Positions 1-8,524 are shown, numbered from the stretch's first letter. The stretch is 64,000 nucleotides of DNA from RUG369 sp050949645 (GCA_050949645.1 JBMNGC010000001.1:1-64000), one strand, 5' to 3'. The notes: generated from the sequence alone by a model not told the origin. Translations and numbers: made by a program.

Positions 1-1
1 A

Positions 2-490
2 GTGGGAATAAATAAACACGAAGGTTTAGATGTGGGCTTATGGGATACTGTGATTAGCCCTAATGACTATAAAGAAATGTTTAGGATGCAGCAAGCTTCT
101 CTAGGGGTTGGAATAGGAAGATTAAATAAGAGCAAAAAGAAAAAAGGAAAAGCTATAGAAGAAAAAAATATTTCAAAGGATACAAGTAAAAAACTAAAAA
201 AGGAAATGGTTATAGAAAAAGAAAGCTCTAAGGATATAAATGGTTCTACAAAGGCCTATAAAGAACAACAGCCAATGGTGGCCGAAGAAAGTAAAGAAGA
301 TGATTTTGATGTCAAAAAGAACTATGAACAACTTGTTTATATAGGAGATGTGGTTGTTCATAATAAATTTGGTCCTGGAGAAGTAGTAGATATTGATTTA
401 GAGAACAACAGAATTTTGGTTAAGTTTAATGATGGAGAGAAAATGTTTATATTCCCACAGGCTTTTGAAAAAGGGTTTTTAAAACAATAA
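2..490 (+). CDS. C-terminal part of unknown protein with SH3/tudor-like end
   Basis: The reading frame is already open at the left edge and no ribosome site is visible, so this is probably only the 3' part of a longer gene. The visible 162 residues have a Lys/Glu/Ser-rich linker (about residues 40-105) and a compact C-terminal module of about 50 residues: GDVVVHNKFGPGEVVDID, then a VKFNDGEK strand and FIFPQAFEKGFL. This pattern is typical of small SH3/tudor-like beta-barrels at the end of clostridial DNA-associated proteins. Codons are extremely AT-rich, unlike everything beyond 5.5 kb. It sits 66 bp upstream of a restriction gene on the same strand. I do not recognise the full protein, and its function is unknown. 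Confidence 0.5.
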   Translation: MGINKHEGLDVGLWDTVISPNDYKEMFRMQQASLGVGIGRLNKSKKKKGKAIEEKNISKDTSKKLKKEMVIEKESSKDINGSTKAYKEQQPMVAEESKEDDFDVKKNYEQLVYIGDVVVHNKFGPGEVVDIDLENNRILVKFNDGEKMFIFPQAFEKGFLKQ

Positions 491-556
491 CAATGGGGAA
501 AAGGGAATATTTAAAGATTATCTACATTACATTTTTAACAGAGAAGGAGGCAAGAA

Positions 557-2341
557 ATGTCAACAACAATAGAAATTAATAAGAAAAGTGTGAGGGAATT
601 TCTTGGATCAGGCAAAAAAGAAATGTTTATTATTCCAGAATATCAAAGACCCTATGCTTGGACTGATGAAGAAGTACAAACTTTATTTGATGACTTAGTT
701 GAATATACTCAAGAGAGAATTGATTCTCCTTATTTTTTGGGCACTATCGTATCTTATACAAATACCGATGAAGAAGGCAACATCCAAGAAATTATAGATG
801 GACAGCAGAGAATAACTACTCTATGTTTATTGTTAAGAGCAATTTACACTAAGATTGAAAAAATGGATCACACTGATGAAAGGAATAATTTTATTAGACA
901 AATTGAACCGGCCCTTTGGCAAACTGATGAGTTAACAGGTAAGGCTAATAGAAATCAATCCCTATTGGAATCTAGAGTATTTGAGTCTGAGTATAATGCA
1001 ATCTTAACTAATATATTGGAGACAGGTATAACAGAAAAATGTGCAAAAGATAATTACTCCAAAAACTATCGATTGTGCCAAGAATTAATTGATGAATATG
1101 CAAAAGATGAGCCATTAACTTTCTATAGCTTTATTAATAATATATTAAATAAGGCAATAGTTTTACCTATAAAAGCTGATAGCCAGGATACAGCTTTAAC
1201 AATATTTTCAACCCTTAACGATAGAGGTTTACCTCTATCTGATGCAGATATATTCAAGGCAAAGATTTATAATAATCTTGGAGATTCAGAAGCAAGGAAT
1301 GAATTTATTGAGACATGGCAGGAAATTAGCACGTCTGCTGAATATGCGGGTGAAAGTATTCAAAAACTATTTTATTATTATATGTTTTATCTACGTGCAT
1401 TGGAAAATGATCGAAAAACAACAACTCCTGGTTTAAGAAAATATTATTCTAGTAATGGATTTTATAGGTTGTTTGAGACTGATCTTATGGATAATTTAAA
1501 TTCCATTTTAAGTTTTTGGCGAGTTGTAAATAATCATGAAGAATTAGAGGGAGAGTCATGGTCTAGTAATTTTGAGATTTTAAAATTATTAGATATGTTA
1601 AGCTCATATCCAAATGAATTTTGGAAATATCCAGTGGTAAATTATTATTTAAAACATAAGGATTCACAGGACTTTGAAGAGCATTTCTTGAATTTTCTAA
1701 AGTGGCTATTTGTTAATTTATGTAGTCGCTATATAGTAACTCCTACAGTAAATGCGGTGAAACAAAATATACTTAATTTAAATGCAGAAATTATTAATAA
1801 TAAAAAACCGAGGATTGAATTTAGGGCAGTAGATAAAAATGAAATTAGAGAAGAATTAAAGAACCCTCATAGAAATGTTGTTAGGATGCTATTAAAATTG
1901 CTAGCATATGATAATGAAAATCAAAAGGAATTGTTACCTGATAAGTGGGAAATTGAACATATATTACCGAAGAAATGGCAAGAATCTTATTTCCCTAATA
2001 CTTCAGAAAAAGAGGTTGATAATACCATTGAGCATTTAGGTAATAAAGTTCCTTTTGAGAAGCGTTTGAACATTGTAGCTAGTAATGGTTATTTTACAAA
2101 GAAAAAGGAATCTTATAAAAAGTCCAATATCTCAATTGTTCAAGAGTTATCCCAAACTCACCTAAGAGACTGGAAATTAGAACAAATAAGGGAACGAGAT
2201 ATAAGAATTTCAGATAGGATTATGAATATTTTTGAAAATTGGAGTTCCAATCCAGCTAATTCTGAAAAAGAAGAGCTTAGTGAAGAAGAGTTAAAAGCTA
2301 TTGAATTGATTAAATCTAAAGGATTGGAGAATTGTCTATAA
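557..2341 (+). CDS. DUF262/DUF1524 protein (GmrSD-type restriction endonuclease)
   Basis: A 594-residue single-chain protein of the GmrSD family. These are modification-dependent (type IV) or phage-defence nucleases in which a ParB-like NTPase domain drives an HNH nuclease. The N-terminal DUF262 domain shows IPEYQRPYAW (27-36) and IDGQQRITTL (80-89), which is the DGQQR nucleotide-binding signature, and FSTLNDRGLPLS near residue 220. The C-terminal DUF1524 HNH domain shows EIEHILPKKW near residue 467, then HLGNK and a KKKESYKKS stretch, as in the family. An excellent ribosome site (AAGGAGG) precedes the ATG. Codons are AT-rich and clostridial-like. The gene is followed by about 1 kb without a clear gene. 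The family call is firm; its target (modified DNA or phage) is inferred. Confidence 0.9.
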   Translation: MSTTIEINKKSVREFLGSGKKEMFIIPEYQRPYAWTDEEVQTLFDDLVEYTQERIDSPYFLGTIVSYTNTDEEGNIQEIIDGQQRITTLCLLLRAIYTKIEKMDHTDERNNFIRQIEPALWQTDELTGKANRNQSLLESRVFESEYNAILTNILETGITEKCAKDNYSKNYRLCQELIDEYAKDEPLTFYSFINNILNKAIVLPIKADSQDTALTIFSTLNDRGLPLSDADIFKAKIYNNLGDSEARNEFIETWQEISTSAEYAGESIQKLFYYYMFYLRALENDRKTTTPGLRKYYSSNGFYRLFETDLMDNLNSILSFWRVVNNHEELEGESWSSNFEILKLLDMLSSYPNEFWKYPVVNYYLKHKDSQDFEEHFLNFLKWLFVNLCSRYIVTPTVNAVKQNILNLNAEIINNKKPRIEFRAVDKNEIREELKNPHRNVVRMLLKLLAYDNENQKELLPDKWEIEHILPKKWQESYFPNTSEKEVDNTIEHLGNKVPFEKRLNIVASNGYFTKKKESYKKSNISIVQELSQTHLRDWKLEQIRERDIRISDRIMNIFENWSSNPANSEKEELSEEELKAIELIKSKGLENCL

Positions 2342-3278
2342 ATTGATTTAGTATTATCTTAAAATTCTTTACTGGAACTGGGATTTTAAATGGTAGATTA
2401 AGTTAAAAACATATTTAAGGTGCAGTAAAAGAAACATAATAAACTCATGTGGAGTAAAAGTAGTCTGTGACGAGTAGATTTAAATCGTATAGAGCATACT
2501 AAGCATATGAAGAGCAAAATCACAATAAATTTTAAGTATTATAGCTAAAAATCATTATATATAAGGTGTTTTTTTAAAATAGTAGGGTATTTTCCATGAC
2601 GAGCAAACTAGATTCGTGACTAGTAGACTTTAAAAATCAGTTTTTATTTTAGAAAAAATTAGATTAAAGTTTTTAATCAAGGTAGGTTTGCTGAAGCTTA
2701 CTACTTCCAATGAATTTTATAGTCCAATTTCTCACTGGAACTGGGGCTGGAACGGGTAAAATAATTTGAAAACCTACCTAAATTATATGAACAGAACGAA
2801 AATGAGCTATTAAATAACGGCTAATTTGAAAGCTTTTGCATATATCTGATAATATAAAATGAAGAGTGGGAATGAGGCAAAAGCTGGCCACATTAAAAGG
2901 GGCCTTTCGGATAGCGCTCGCGTGTTCTGATAAAGTTAATAAGATTTCACTGAAGTTCAATGATTCAGCGCTTCGAGCGCTTTGTGGGTACGGCAAAATT
3001 TCTGCTGTCTCACAAAGCGACCACATTAACATGTAAGCGTGTACTGAAGTGAGGGCAGCGCTGGTTTTTTCAGTTTGTTGTTAGCCTATTCTGCGTCTTC
3101 TTTTAAGGGCTTGATTCCTGCGAGGGAACTTGATCTACCATAATCGAGCGGCGTGCTCGGGGCTGATTTTAAATGGTTGACTAGCAATCTATTTGCACGC
3201 AGCGCCTGAGTATAAACCTTTGGATTGACTTTTGCCCGCGCCCGCTTTCAAAAAGCGCAGTATTTTTTTGCAAAGACA
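2342..3278. other. Non-coding stretch with composition change and short repeats
   Basis: About 940 bases without a convincing gene. The left part is AT-rich. It holds a duplicated short motif (ACTGGAACTGG at 2371 and 2734) and a loosely repeated GTGAC(G/T)AGTAGA motif (near 2467 and 2613). From about 2850 the base composition rises towards that of the arsenic operon. A minus-strand open stretch of 84 codons (3032-2778) has no recognisable domain and no clear ribosome site, and I do not call it a gene. Confidence 0.6.
3086..3247 (-). pseudogene. Possible C-terminal remnant of an unknown gene
   Basis: A minus-strand frame of 53 codons runs from just after an in-frame stop at 3250-3248 to a TAG at 3088-3086. 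It has no start codon. Its translation has ordinary protein composition (for example NPKVYTQALRANRL and the end IKPLKEDAE). It may be the tail of a gene truncated when the arsenic operon arrived next to the AT-rich segment. The family is not recognised, and the frame may be chance. Confidence 0.25.
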
Positions 3279-3318
3279 TATTGATAAATATCGATATGAT
3301 TATAGAATGGATATATCG
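3279..3318 (+). promoter_or_regulatory. arsR promoter with overlapping ArsR operator
   Basis: A -35-like TTGATA (3281-3286) and -10-like TAGAAT (3303-3308) are 16 bases apart. They are interleaved with repeated ATATCGAT/ATCGATAT half-sites: AATATCGATATG around 3288 and ATATATCGATAA around 3311. The same half-site occurs again before the permease gene, as expected if ArsR represses its own operon until arsenite or antimonite binds. The operator role is inferred from repeat and position. Confidence 0.6.
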
Positions 3319-3344
3319 ATAAATTTGAATGTGAGGTGGTATTC

Positions 3345-3671
3345 ATGACTTCCAAATATATGAAGCATGTAAAAGTTTTTAAGGCTTTTTGTGATGAAAA
3401 TCGGTTGCGTATTTTGGAACTTCTACGCGGTGGTGAGAAATGTGCGTGCGAACTACTGGAGGAACTTCAGATTACACAGTCAACTCTTTCACACCACATG
3501 AAGCTATTGTGTGACGCAGGCGTTGTTCATGGCAGAAAAGAGGGGAAGTGGGTGCATTACTCCATTGACCCGAAGGGCGCTGAGCGCGCCGTGGTATTGT
3601 TAAAAAAACAATTAACGCTTGATAGAGAAATCAGTTCGAACGGCCCATGCTGCCGTACAACCGACGCGTGA
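3345..3671 (+). CDS. arsR: ArsR-family metalloid-responsive repressor
   Basis: A 108-residue winged-helix repressor of the ArsR/SmtB family. The HTH lies at about residues 43-58 (ITQSTLSHHMKLL), followed by the wing GRKEGKWVHYSI. A Cys-x-Cys pair (C33, C35 in EKCACELL) stands at the start of the DNA-recognition region, where As(III)-sensing ArsR proteins bind metalloid. A further Cys-Cys pair near the C-terminus may add ligands. I chose the ATG at 3345 because GAGGTGG lies just upstream; an upstream GTG would add three residues. It heads the operon with the permease, thioredoxin and arsenate reductase and presumably controls it through the ATATCGAT repeats on both sides. Confidence 0.93.
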   Translation: MTSKYMKHVKVFKAFCDENRLRILELLRGGEKCACELLEELQITQSTLSHHMKLLCDAGVVHGRKEGKWVHYSIDPKGAERAVVLLKKQLTLDREISSNGPCCRTTDA

Positions 3672-3697
3672 GCCATCCAAGGATTTTTTTGCGATAA

Positions 3698-3727
3698 TAT
3701 ATCGATGTTTTTAAATCTATCAATATA
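3698..3727. promoter_or_regulatory. Second ArsR-type inverted repeat, before the permease gene
   Basis: TATATCGAT (3698-3706) and its near inverse TATCAATATA (3718-3727) flank an AT-rich spacer, 14 bases before the permease ATG. The half-site matches the one before arsR, suggesting a second ArsR binding site and perhaps an internal promoter. Confidence 0.5.
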
Positions 3728-3741
3728 AGAAAGCGCCGGTC

Positions 3742-4755
3742 ATGGAAGTCGTAACTTTAATCTGGCTGTTTATTCAAAACCAAATCCTCGGTATGAAATG
3801 GCTCAATGAGGCTATTGGAGACGGGCTGAATGCATTGGGGATTGATACAGCTTCGCGTTGGGGCGGCAGTATCCAGTTCTTCACATACGACGTTATCAAG
3901 ATCATGATATTGCTAACTTTCTTGATCTTTATAATCTCATATATTCAGAGTTATTTCCCACCGGAGCGTGCAAAACGTATTCTCGGGAGATTTCACGGCG
4001 TTGGCGCAAATTGCGCAGCGGCATTGCTGGGAACGGTGACGCCATTTTGCTCCTGTTCTTCCATTCCACTCTTCATAGGCTTGACCAGCGCCGGATTGCC
4101 TCTTGGCGTAACCTTTTCTTTCCTAATTTCTTCTCCTATGGTGGATTTGGGAAGTTTGGCGCTACTTATGAGCATCTTTGGATTGAAAATCGCTGTTCTC
4201 TATACGGTTCTAGGTCTGGTGATTGCCGTTCTGGGCGGCACAATGATTGAAAAGCTGAATCTAGAAAATGAAGTGGAGGATTTTATCAATAATGGAATGA
4301 ACGTGGAGACTCCTCAGGACAAACTGACTGCAAAAGACCGTTTGTTGTATGCCTGGGAACAGATGGCGTCCACTGCCAAAAAGGTTGCTCCTTTTGTGCT
4401 CGTAGGCGTTGGTACCGGCGCGTTTATTCACAACTGGATTCCCGAAGAATCGGTCGTGAAGATGTTGGGAAGCGGTAATCCTTTGGGCGTTGTGATTGCG
4501 ACCATAGCTGGAGCGCCGATTTACGCTGATATCTTCGGCACGATTCCTATTGCGGAAGCATTGCTGGTAAAGGGCGCGAAGCTTGGAGTTGTATTATCTT
4601 TTATGATGGCTGTCACAACTTTGAGTCTGCCAGCTATAATTATGCTTCGCAAAGCCATAAAGCCGAAGCTATTGGGAATCTTTATTGCTACCTGCGCCTT
4701 TGGTATTATTCTTGTTGGTTATTTCTTTAACGCAATCCAACACATTATTATTTAA
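3742..4755 (+). CDS. DUF318/ArsP-type permease
   Basis: A 337-residue polytopic membrane protein of the DUF318 (YraQ/ArsP) permease family, whose characterised members export organoarsenicals. It has about eight hydrophobic segments. The family hallmark GTVTPFCSCSSIPLFIGL lies near residues 98-115; its closely spaced cysteines are probable metalloid ligands. A central charged loop (about residues 175-215) separates two halves, and the second half repeats a similar fold with AGAPIYADIFGTIPIAEAL. Its place directly after arsR and before a thioredoxin and arsC argues for arsenic efflux. Whether the substrate is arsenite or an organoarsenical cannot be read from sequence, so I leave the symbol blank. 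Confidence 0.85.
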   Translation: MEVVTLIWLFIQNQILGMKWLNEAIGDGLNALGIDTASRWGGSIQFFTYDVIKIMILLTFLIFIISYIQSYFPPERAKRILGRFHGVGANCAAALLGTVTPFCSCSSIPLFIGLTSAGLPLGVTFSFLISSPMVDLGSLALLMSIFGLKIAVLYTVLGLVIAVLGGTMIEKLNLENEVEDFINNGMNVETPQDKLTAKDRLLYAWEQMASTAKKVAPFVLVGVGTGAFIHNWIPEESVVKMLGSGNPLGVVIATIAGAPIYADIFGTIPIAEALLVKGAKLGVVLSFMMAVTTLSLPAIIMLRKAIKPKLLGIFIATCAFGIILVGYFFNAIQHIII

Positions 4756-4768
4756 CGGGGGGGCCATT

Positions 4769-5131
4769 ATGGCGTTCTTTAATTTCGGAAAAAAAAAGGA
4801 AACGAAAGTACCCGCCAGTTGTTGTAGCAGCACGGAAAACAAGGTCGAGGAGACAACGTCCTGCTGTTGCGGCAAGCCTGTGGAAGGCGTCTGTTGTGTC
4901 AAGGTTCTCGGCGTCGGCTGTAAAAACTGCCGCGCAACGCTGGAAGCTGCTAAAGAAGCTATCAAAAATATTGGTTTGAATATCGAGGTCGAGTATGTGA
5001 CCGATATGGAGGAGATAATGGGGTACGGCGTGATGAGCATGCCCGCGCTGGTGGTCAATGAACAGATTGTGTCTATGGGTAAAGTTCTGAAAACATCGGA
5101 AGTAGAGAAACTGATCCGCACACACATATGA
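4769..5131 (+). CDS. Small redox-active thioredoxin-family protein
   Basis: About 120 residues. After a cysteine-rich leader (CC at 18-19, CCC at 32-34, CC at 42-43) comes a mini-thioredoxin fold of the redox-active disulfide protein type: VKVLGVGCKNCRATLEAA with active-site C51-K-N-C54 and the cis-proline loop SMPALVV. The ATG at 4769 follows a G-rich ribosome site 13 bases after the permease stop; longer frames overlap the permease. It lies between the permease and a thioredoxin-dependent arsenate reductase, so it probably supplies electrons to ArsC, or the Cys clusters may bind As(III) as a chaperone. Both roles are inferred from context. Confidence 0.85.
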   Translation: MAFFNFGKKKETKVPASCCSSTENKVEETTSCCCGKPVEGVCCVKVLGVGCKNCRATLEAAKEAIKNIGLNIEVEYVTDMEEIMGYGVMSMPALVVNEQIVSMGKVLKTSEVEKLIRTHI

Positions 5132-5568
5132 GAAAAGCTATGAAGAAGGTTGCCTTTATCTGCGTCCATAATTCTTGCCGCAGTCAGATCGCAGAAGCGC
5201 TCGGAAAGAAGCTCGCTTCCGACGTTTTTGAGAGTTACTCTGCCGGAACCGAGACGAAGCCGCAGATCAATCAGGACGCCGTCCGGTTGATGAAGCGAGA
5301 GCATGGCGTCGATATGGAACGAGATCAGCACAGCAAGCTCTTATCCGATATCCCGGAGGTTGATGTGGTAATCACCATGGGCTGCAATGTGCAGTGTCCT
5401 GCCTTGCCATGTTCTTATCGAGAGGATTGGGGATTGGAAGATCCAACCGGGCAGTCAGACGAGGCGTTTTTGGGCGTCATCCGGGAAATAGAGCATAAAG
5501 TACTGCATCTCAAAAAGTTCTTACAGCAGAGTGAAAATGACGGACGCACAGCGCAGGAAAGCCGTTAG
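5128..5568 (+). CDS. arsC: Arsenate reductase (thioredoxin-coupled, LMW-PTP fold)
   Basis: Reduces arsenate to arsenite with a nucleophilic cysteine and a disulfide cascade recycled by thioredoxin. The P-loop FICVHNSCRSQ gives C12 and R18; MGCNVQCPALPC supplies the resolving cysteines (C86, C90, C95); EDP at 104-106 holds the general-acid Asp. The 146 residues slightly exceed the usual length because the last dozen residues are encoded by DNA that also starts the next gene. The ATG overlaps the previous stop by 4 bases (ATGA), so the two genes are translationally coupled. An internal ATG at 5140 is an equally plausible start. Confidence 0.93.
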   Translation: MRKAMKKVAFICVHNSCRSQIAEALGKKLASDVFESYSAGTETKPQINQDAVRLMKREHGVDMERDQHSKLLSDIPEVDVVITMGCNVQCPALPCSYREDWGLEDPTGQSDEAFLGVIREIEHKVLHLKKFLQQSENDGRTAQESR

Positions 5569-8323
5569 GCAATTTGTTGAAAAGTGGCGCGGCAGGGGCA
5601 ATGAGGACGAGGACGGTCGCTCATATTGGCTCGATTTGTTGACGGACGTCATGGGGGTGGACCGCGCGACCGACTACGTAGATTTTGAGAAAAAAGTGAT
5701 CGTCGACGGCAATACAAAGCGAATTGACGCCTATCTTCCTGAGACGCACGTAATCATTGAGCAGAAAAGTCTGGGTAAGAAGCTCGACCAGAAACTCTAT
5801 AACTCTGGCGACGTTGAGTTAACGCCATACGAGCAGGCCAAGAGGTACAACGACAATCTGCCCTACGATGAGAAGGCGCGCTGGATCATCGCTTCAAATT
5901 TTGAAGAAATCTGGGCGTACGATATGAACGCTCGGGTTCCGGAACCGGTAAAAATTTCACTCTCAGAACTGCCAGTGAAGTTTCCGTTTCTTGATTTTCT
6001 CGTTAAGAAGGACGTGAAGGCAATCCCTCATGAAACAAAAGTTTCTATCCAGGCGGGCGAAGTCGTCGGATTGCTCTATAACGCTTTCTTGAAGCAGTAT
6101 CGCGACCCGGAAAGCGAAAGGGCGCTCAAGAGCCTGAATGTTCTCTGCGTTCGGCTCGTCTTCTGTCTTTATGCGGAAGACGCGGGGATCTTCGGTCGCA
6201 GAAAGATGTTCCACGACTATCTCGCCGGCGTCGATACGCCGCGGATGCGCACGGCGTTGATCGAGCTCTTCCGTATTCTTGACCAGAAGCCGGAGGAGCG
6301 GGACCCTTATCTTATCCCTGAACTTGCTGAGTTTCCTTATGTCAACGGCGGGCTCTTCGAAGACGAGGATATCGAAATCCCCATGTTCACGGACGAGATA
6401 CGCGAACTGTTACTCGTCAAAGCGAGCGAAGATTTCAATTGGTCGGAAATCAGTCCTACCATTTTCGGCGCGGTCTTTGAATCGACTCTGAATCCCGAGA
6501 CGCGTCGCTCAGGAGGAATGCACTATACCTCTATCGAAAACATTCACAAAGTGATCGACCCGTTGTTCCTCGACGCGCTTAAGGAAGAGCTCTCTGAGAT
6601 CGAACAGATTTCAGTCCTCAGGACCAGGAAGCGCAAGCTGGAGGAATTTCAGAAAAAACTTGCTTCGCTGGAGTTTCTGGACCCCGCCGCGGGCAGCGGC
6701 AATTTTCTCACGGAGACCTATCTTTCGCTTCGTCGACTTGAAAACGAAGCGCTCCGTAATCTGTATGGCGGACAAGTGCTGATTGGCGAAGCGTTTAATC
6801 CGATTCAGGTCTCGATCAGTCAGTTTCACGGGATCGAGATCAATGATTTTGCGGTCACGGTCGCCAAGACGGCGCTTTGGATCGCCGAGAGCCAGATGAT
6901 GAAAGAGACGGAAGACGTCGTTATGAAGCGTCTTGAGTTTCTCCCGCTGGAAACGAACGCCAATATCGTTGAAGCAAACGCGCTGAGAATCGATTGGAAC
7001 GACGTTGTCCCGGCGAGTCAGTTGAACTATATCATGGGCAACCCGCCCTTTGTTGGCTACTCGTTGCAGTCGGAAACTCAAAAGGAAGATATAAAAAATG
7101 TCTATCGCGACAGCGACGGGAAAACCACGTCGACGGCGGGAAAAATTGATTACGTCGCGGGCTGGTATTATCTGGCCGCCAAGACGACCGCGGGGACCCC
7201 AATCCGGACCGCGTTTGTGTCGACAAACTCTATCACCCAGGGCGAGCAGGTCGCGTTCGTCTGGGAAGAACTCTTCAAACAATTTAAGATAGAGATTGAT
7301 TTTGCTTACCGAACGTTCATATGGGGCGGCGAGACCAGGGATAAAGCCTCCGTTCACTGCGTCATCATCGGCTTCAGCGGTCAGAATAACGCCGCTAAAC
7401 CGAGGATATTCGATGGGGATAAGATTGAATATGCGGAACAGATCAACCCGTATCTCATCGACGCGCCGATGGTATTTATCCATAGCAGGACCAATCCCTT
7501 ATGCGACGTTCCCAAAATTAGAAACGGGAGTAAACCGGCGGACGGAGGTTTTCTATTTCTTACGCCTGATGAGAGAAGGACTTTTATTGAGTCGGAGCCG
7601 GACGCGCAAAAGTATATCCGGCGCGTTTACGGTTCGGAAGAGTTTATCAACGATAAGGAACGATACTGTCTGTGGCTAACGGAGATTACGCCAAAGGAAC
7701 TGAATAGTCTTCCTCTAGTAAGAGATCGGGTCAAAAAAGTCCAAGAATTTAGATTAAAGAGTAAAAAAGCCGCAACTATAAAGAGCGCCGATACTCCGAC
7801 GTTGTTCCAGCAAATTCGACAGCCAGAACTTCCATACGTCGTCGTTCCGAGGGTCTCCTCCGAAAATCGCCGTTATATCCCTATGGGCTATGAGTCGCCG
7901 GAGACTATCGTTACGGATTCAGTGCAGTATATTCCCAACGCGAGTATGTATACGTTTGGAGTCGTCGTTTCCTGCGTCCACATGGCCTGGACAAGCGTCG
8001 TTTGCGGAAGATTGAAGAGCGACTATCGTTATTCGGCTAAAATAGTTTATAACAACTTCCCCTGGCCCGACTCCTCTGACTCTCAGAAGCGCGAGATCGA
8101 ACGCTCGGCGCGCGGTATTCTTGAGGCGCGCGCCCTGTATCCAGATTCGTCTCTTGCCGACCTCTATGACGCGTTGTCCATGCCGCCGGAGCTTAGAAAA
8201 GCGCATGCTGAAAACGACAGAGCGGTCATGGCCGCTTATGGCTTCACCGCTGATATGTCGGAGTCGGACTGCGTCGCCGAACTTATGCGGAGGTACCAGA
8301 AACTTGTGGTGAAAAAGCCATGA
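5537..8323 (+). CDS. MmeI-like single-chain restriction-modification enzyme (type IIG/IIL)
   Basis: About 928 residues. MmeI-type enzymes join an endonuclease, an adenine methyltransferase and one target-recognition domain in a single chain; methylation of one strand protects host DNA. Visible parts are: a PD-(D/E)xK nuclease at the N-terminus (D64, then E75-Q76-K77 in IIEQKS); a helical spacer; methyltransferase motif I DPAAGSGNF near residue 380; HGIEIND; catalytic motif IV NPPF near residue 502; then the target-recognition region (about 610-780) and an end with YNNFPWP. The start lies inside arsC, with ATG at 5537 (or GTG at 5531). Most codons match the GC-rich planctomycete part, but the recognition region is richer in A/T. 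No separate R or S subunit is needed or seen. Confidence 0.88.
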   Translation: MTDAQRRKAVRQFVEKWRGRGNEDEDGRSYWLDLLTDVMGVDRATDYVDFEKKVIVDGNTKRIDAYLPETHVIIEQKSLGKKLDQKLYNSGDVELTPYEQAKRYNDNLPYDEKARWIIASNFEEIWAYDMNARVPEPVKISLSELPVKFPFLDFLVKKDVKAIPHETKVSIQAGEVVGLLYNAFLKQYRDPESERALKSLNVLCVRLVFCLYAEDAGIFGRRKMFHDYLAGVDTPRMRTALIELFRILDQKPEERDPYLIPELAEFPYVNGGLFEDEDIEIPMFTDEIRELLLVKASEDFNWSEISPTIFGAVFESTLNPETRRSGGMHYTSIENIHKVIDPLFLDALKEELSEIEQISVLRTRKRKLEEFQKKLASLEFLDPAAGSGNFLTETYLSLRRLENEALRNLYGGQVLIGEAFNPIQVSISQFHGIEINDFAVTVAKTALWIAESQMMKETEDVVMKRLEFLPLETNANIVEANALRIDWNDVVPASQLNYIMGNPPFVGYSLQSETQKEDIKNVYRDSDGKTTSTAGKIDYVAGWYYLAAKTTAGTPIRTAFVSTNSITQGEQVAFVWEELFKQFKIEIDFAYRTFIWGGETRDKASVHCVIIGFSGQNNAAKPRIFDGDKIEYAEQINPYLIDAPMVFIHSRTNPLCDVPKIRNGSKPADGGFLFLTPDERRTFIESEPDAQKYIRRVYGSEEFINDKERYCLWLTEITPKELNSLPLVRDRVKKVQEFRLKSKKAATIKSADTPTLFQQIRQPELPYVVVPRVSSENRRYIPMGYESPETIVTDSVQYIPNASMYTFGVVVSCVHMAWTSVVCGRLKSDYRYSAKIVYNNFPWPDSSDSQKREIERSARGILEARALYPDSSLADLYDALSMPPELRKAHAENDRAVMAAYGFTADMSESDCVAELMRRYQKLVVKKP

Positions 8324-8328
8324 TGAAG

Positions 8329-8390
8329 CTAGGGGGAGGAAGAAGTCTCATCGTGGAAATAAGGGGGACGGTTTGCGCTTCTCCCCCTAA
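8329..8390. terminator. Imperfect inverted repeat after the restriction-modification gene
   Basis: CTAGGGGGAG at 8329 and CTTCTCCCCCTAA ending near 8390 are complementary across about 40 bases, and a second G-run lies at 8362. It could form a long stem between the restriction-modification gene and convergent recQ. There is no clean T-tract, so a terminator role is only possible. Confidence 0.3.
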
Positions 8391-8524
8391 GATATAGCGT
8401 CGGAAAGAGTTAAAATCTATGTTGCGCTGAAACGCCTGATAGAGCACGGCGCAACGCGCGTCGTTTAAACCGCAGAGCGAGAGCGCGCGGGGCGCCGAAG
8501 TACGTCCCCCGCCAACCGCCTCTG

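Noticed and set aside
2778..3032. 84-codon minus-strand frame in the left intergenic region
   Set aside because: No ribosome site, domain or neighbouring operon; kept only as a mention.
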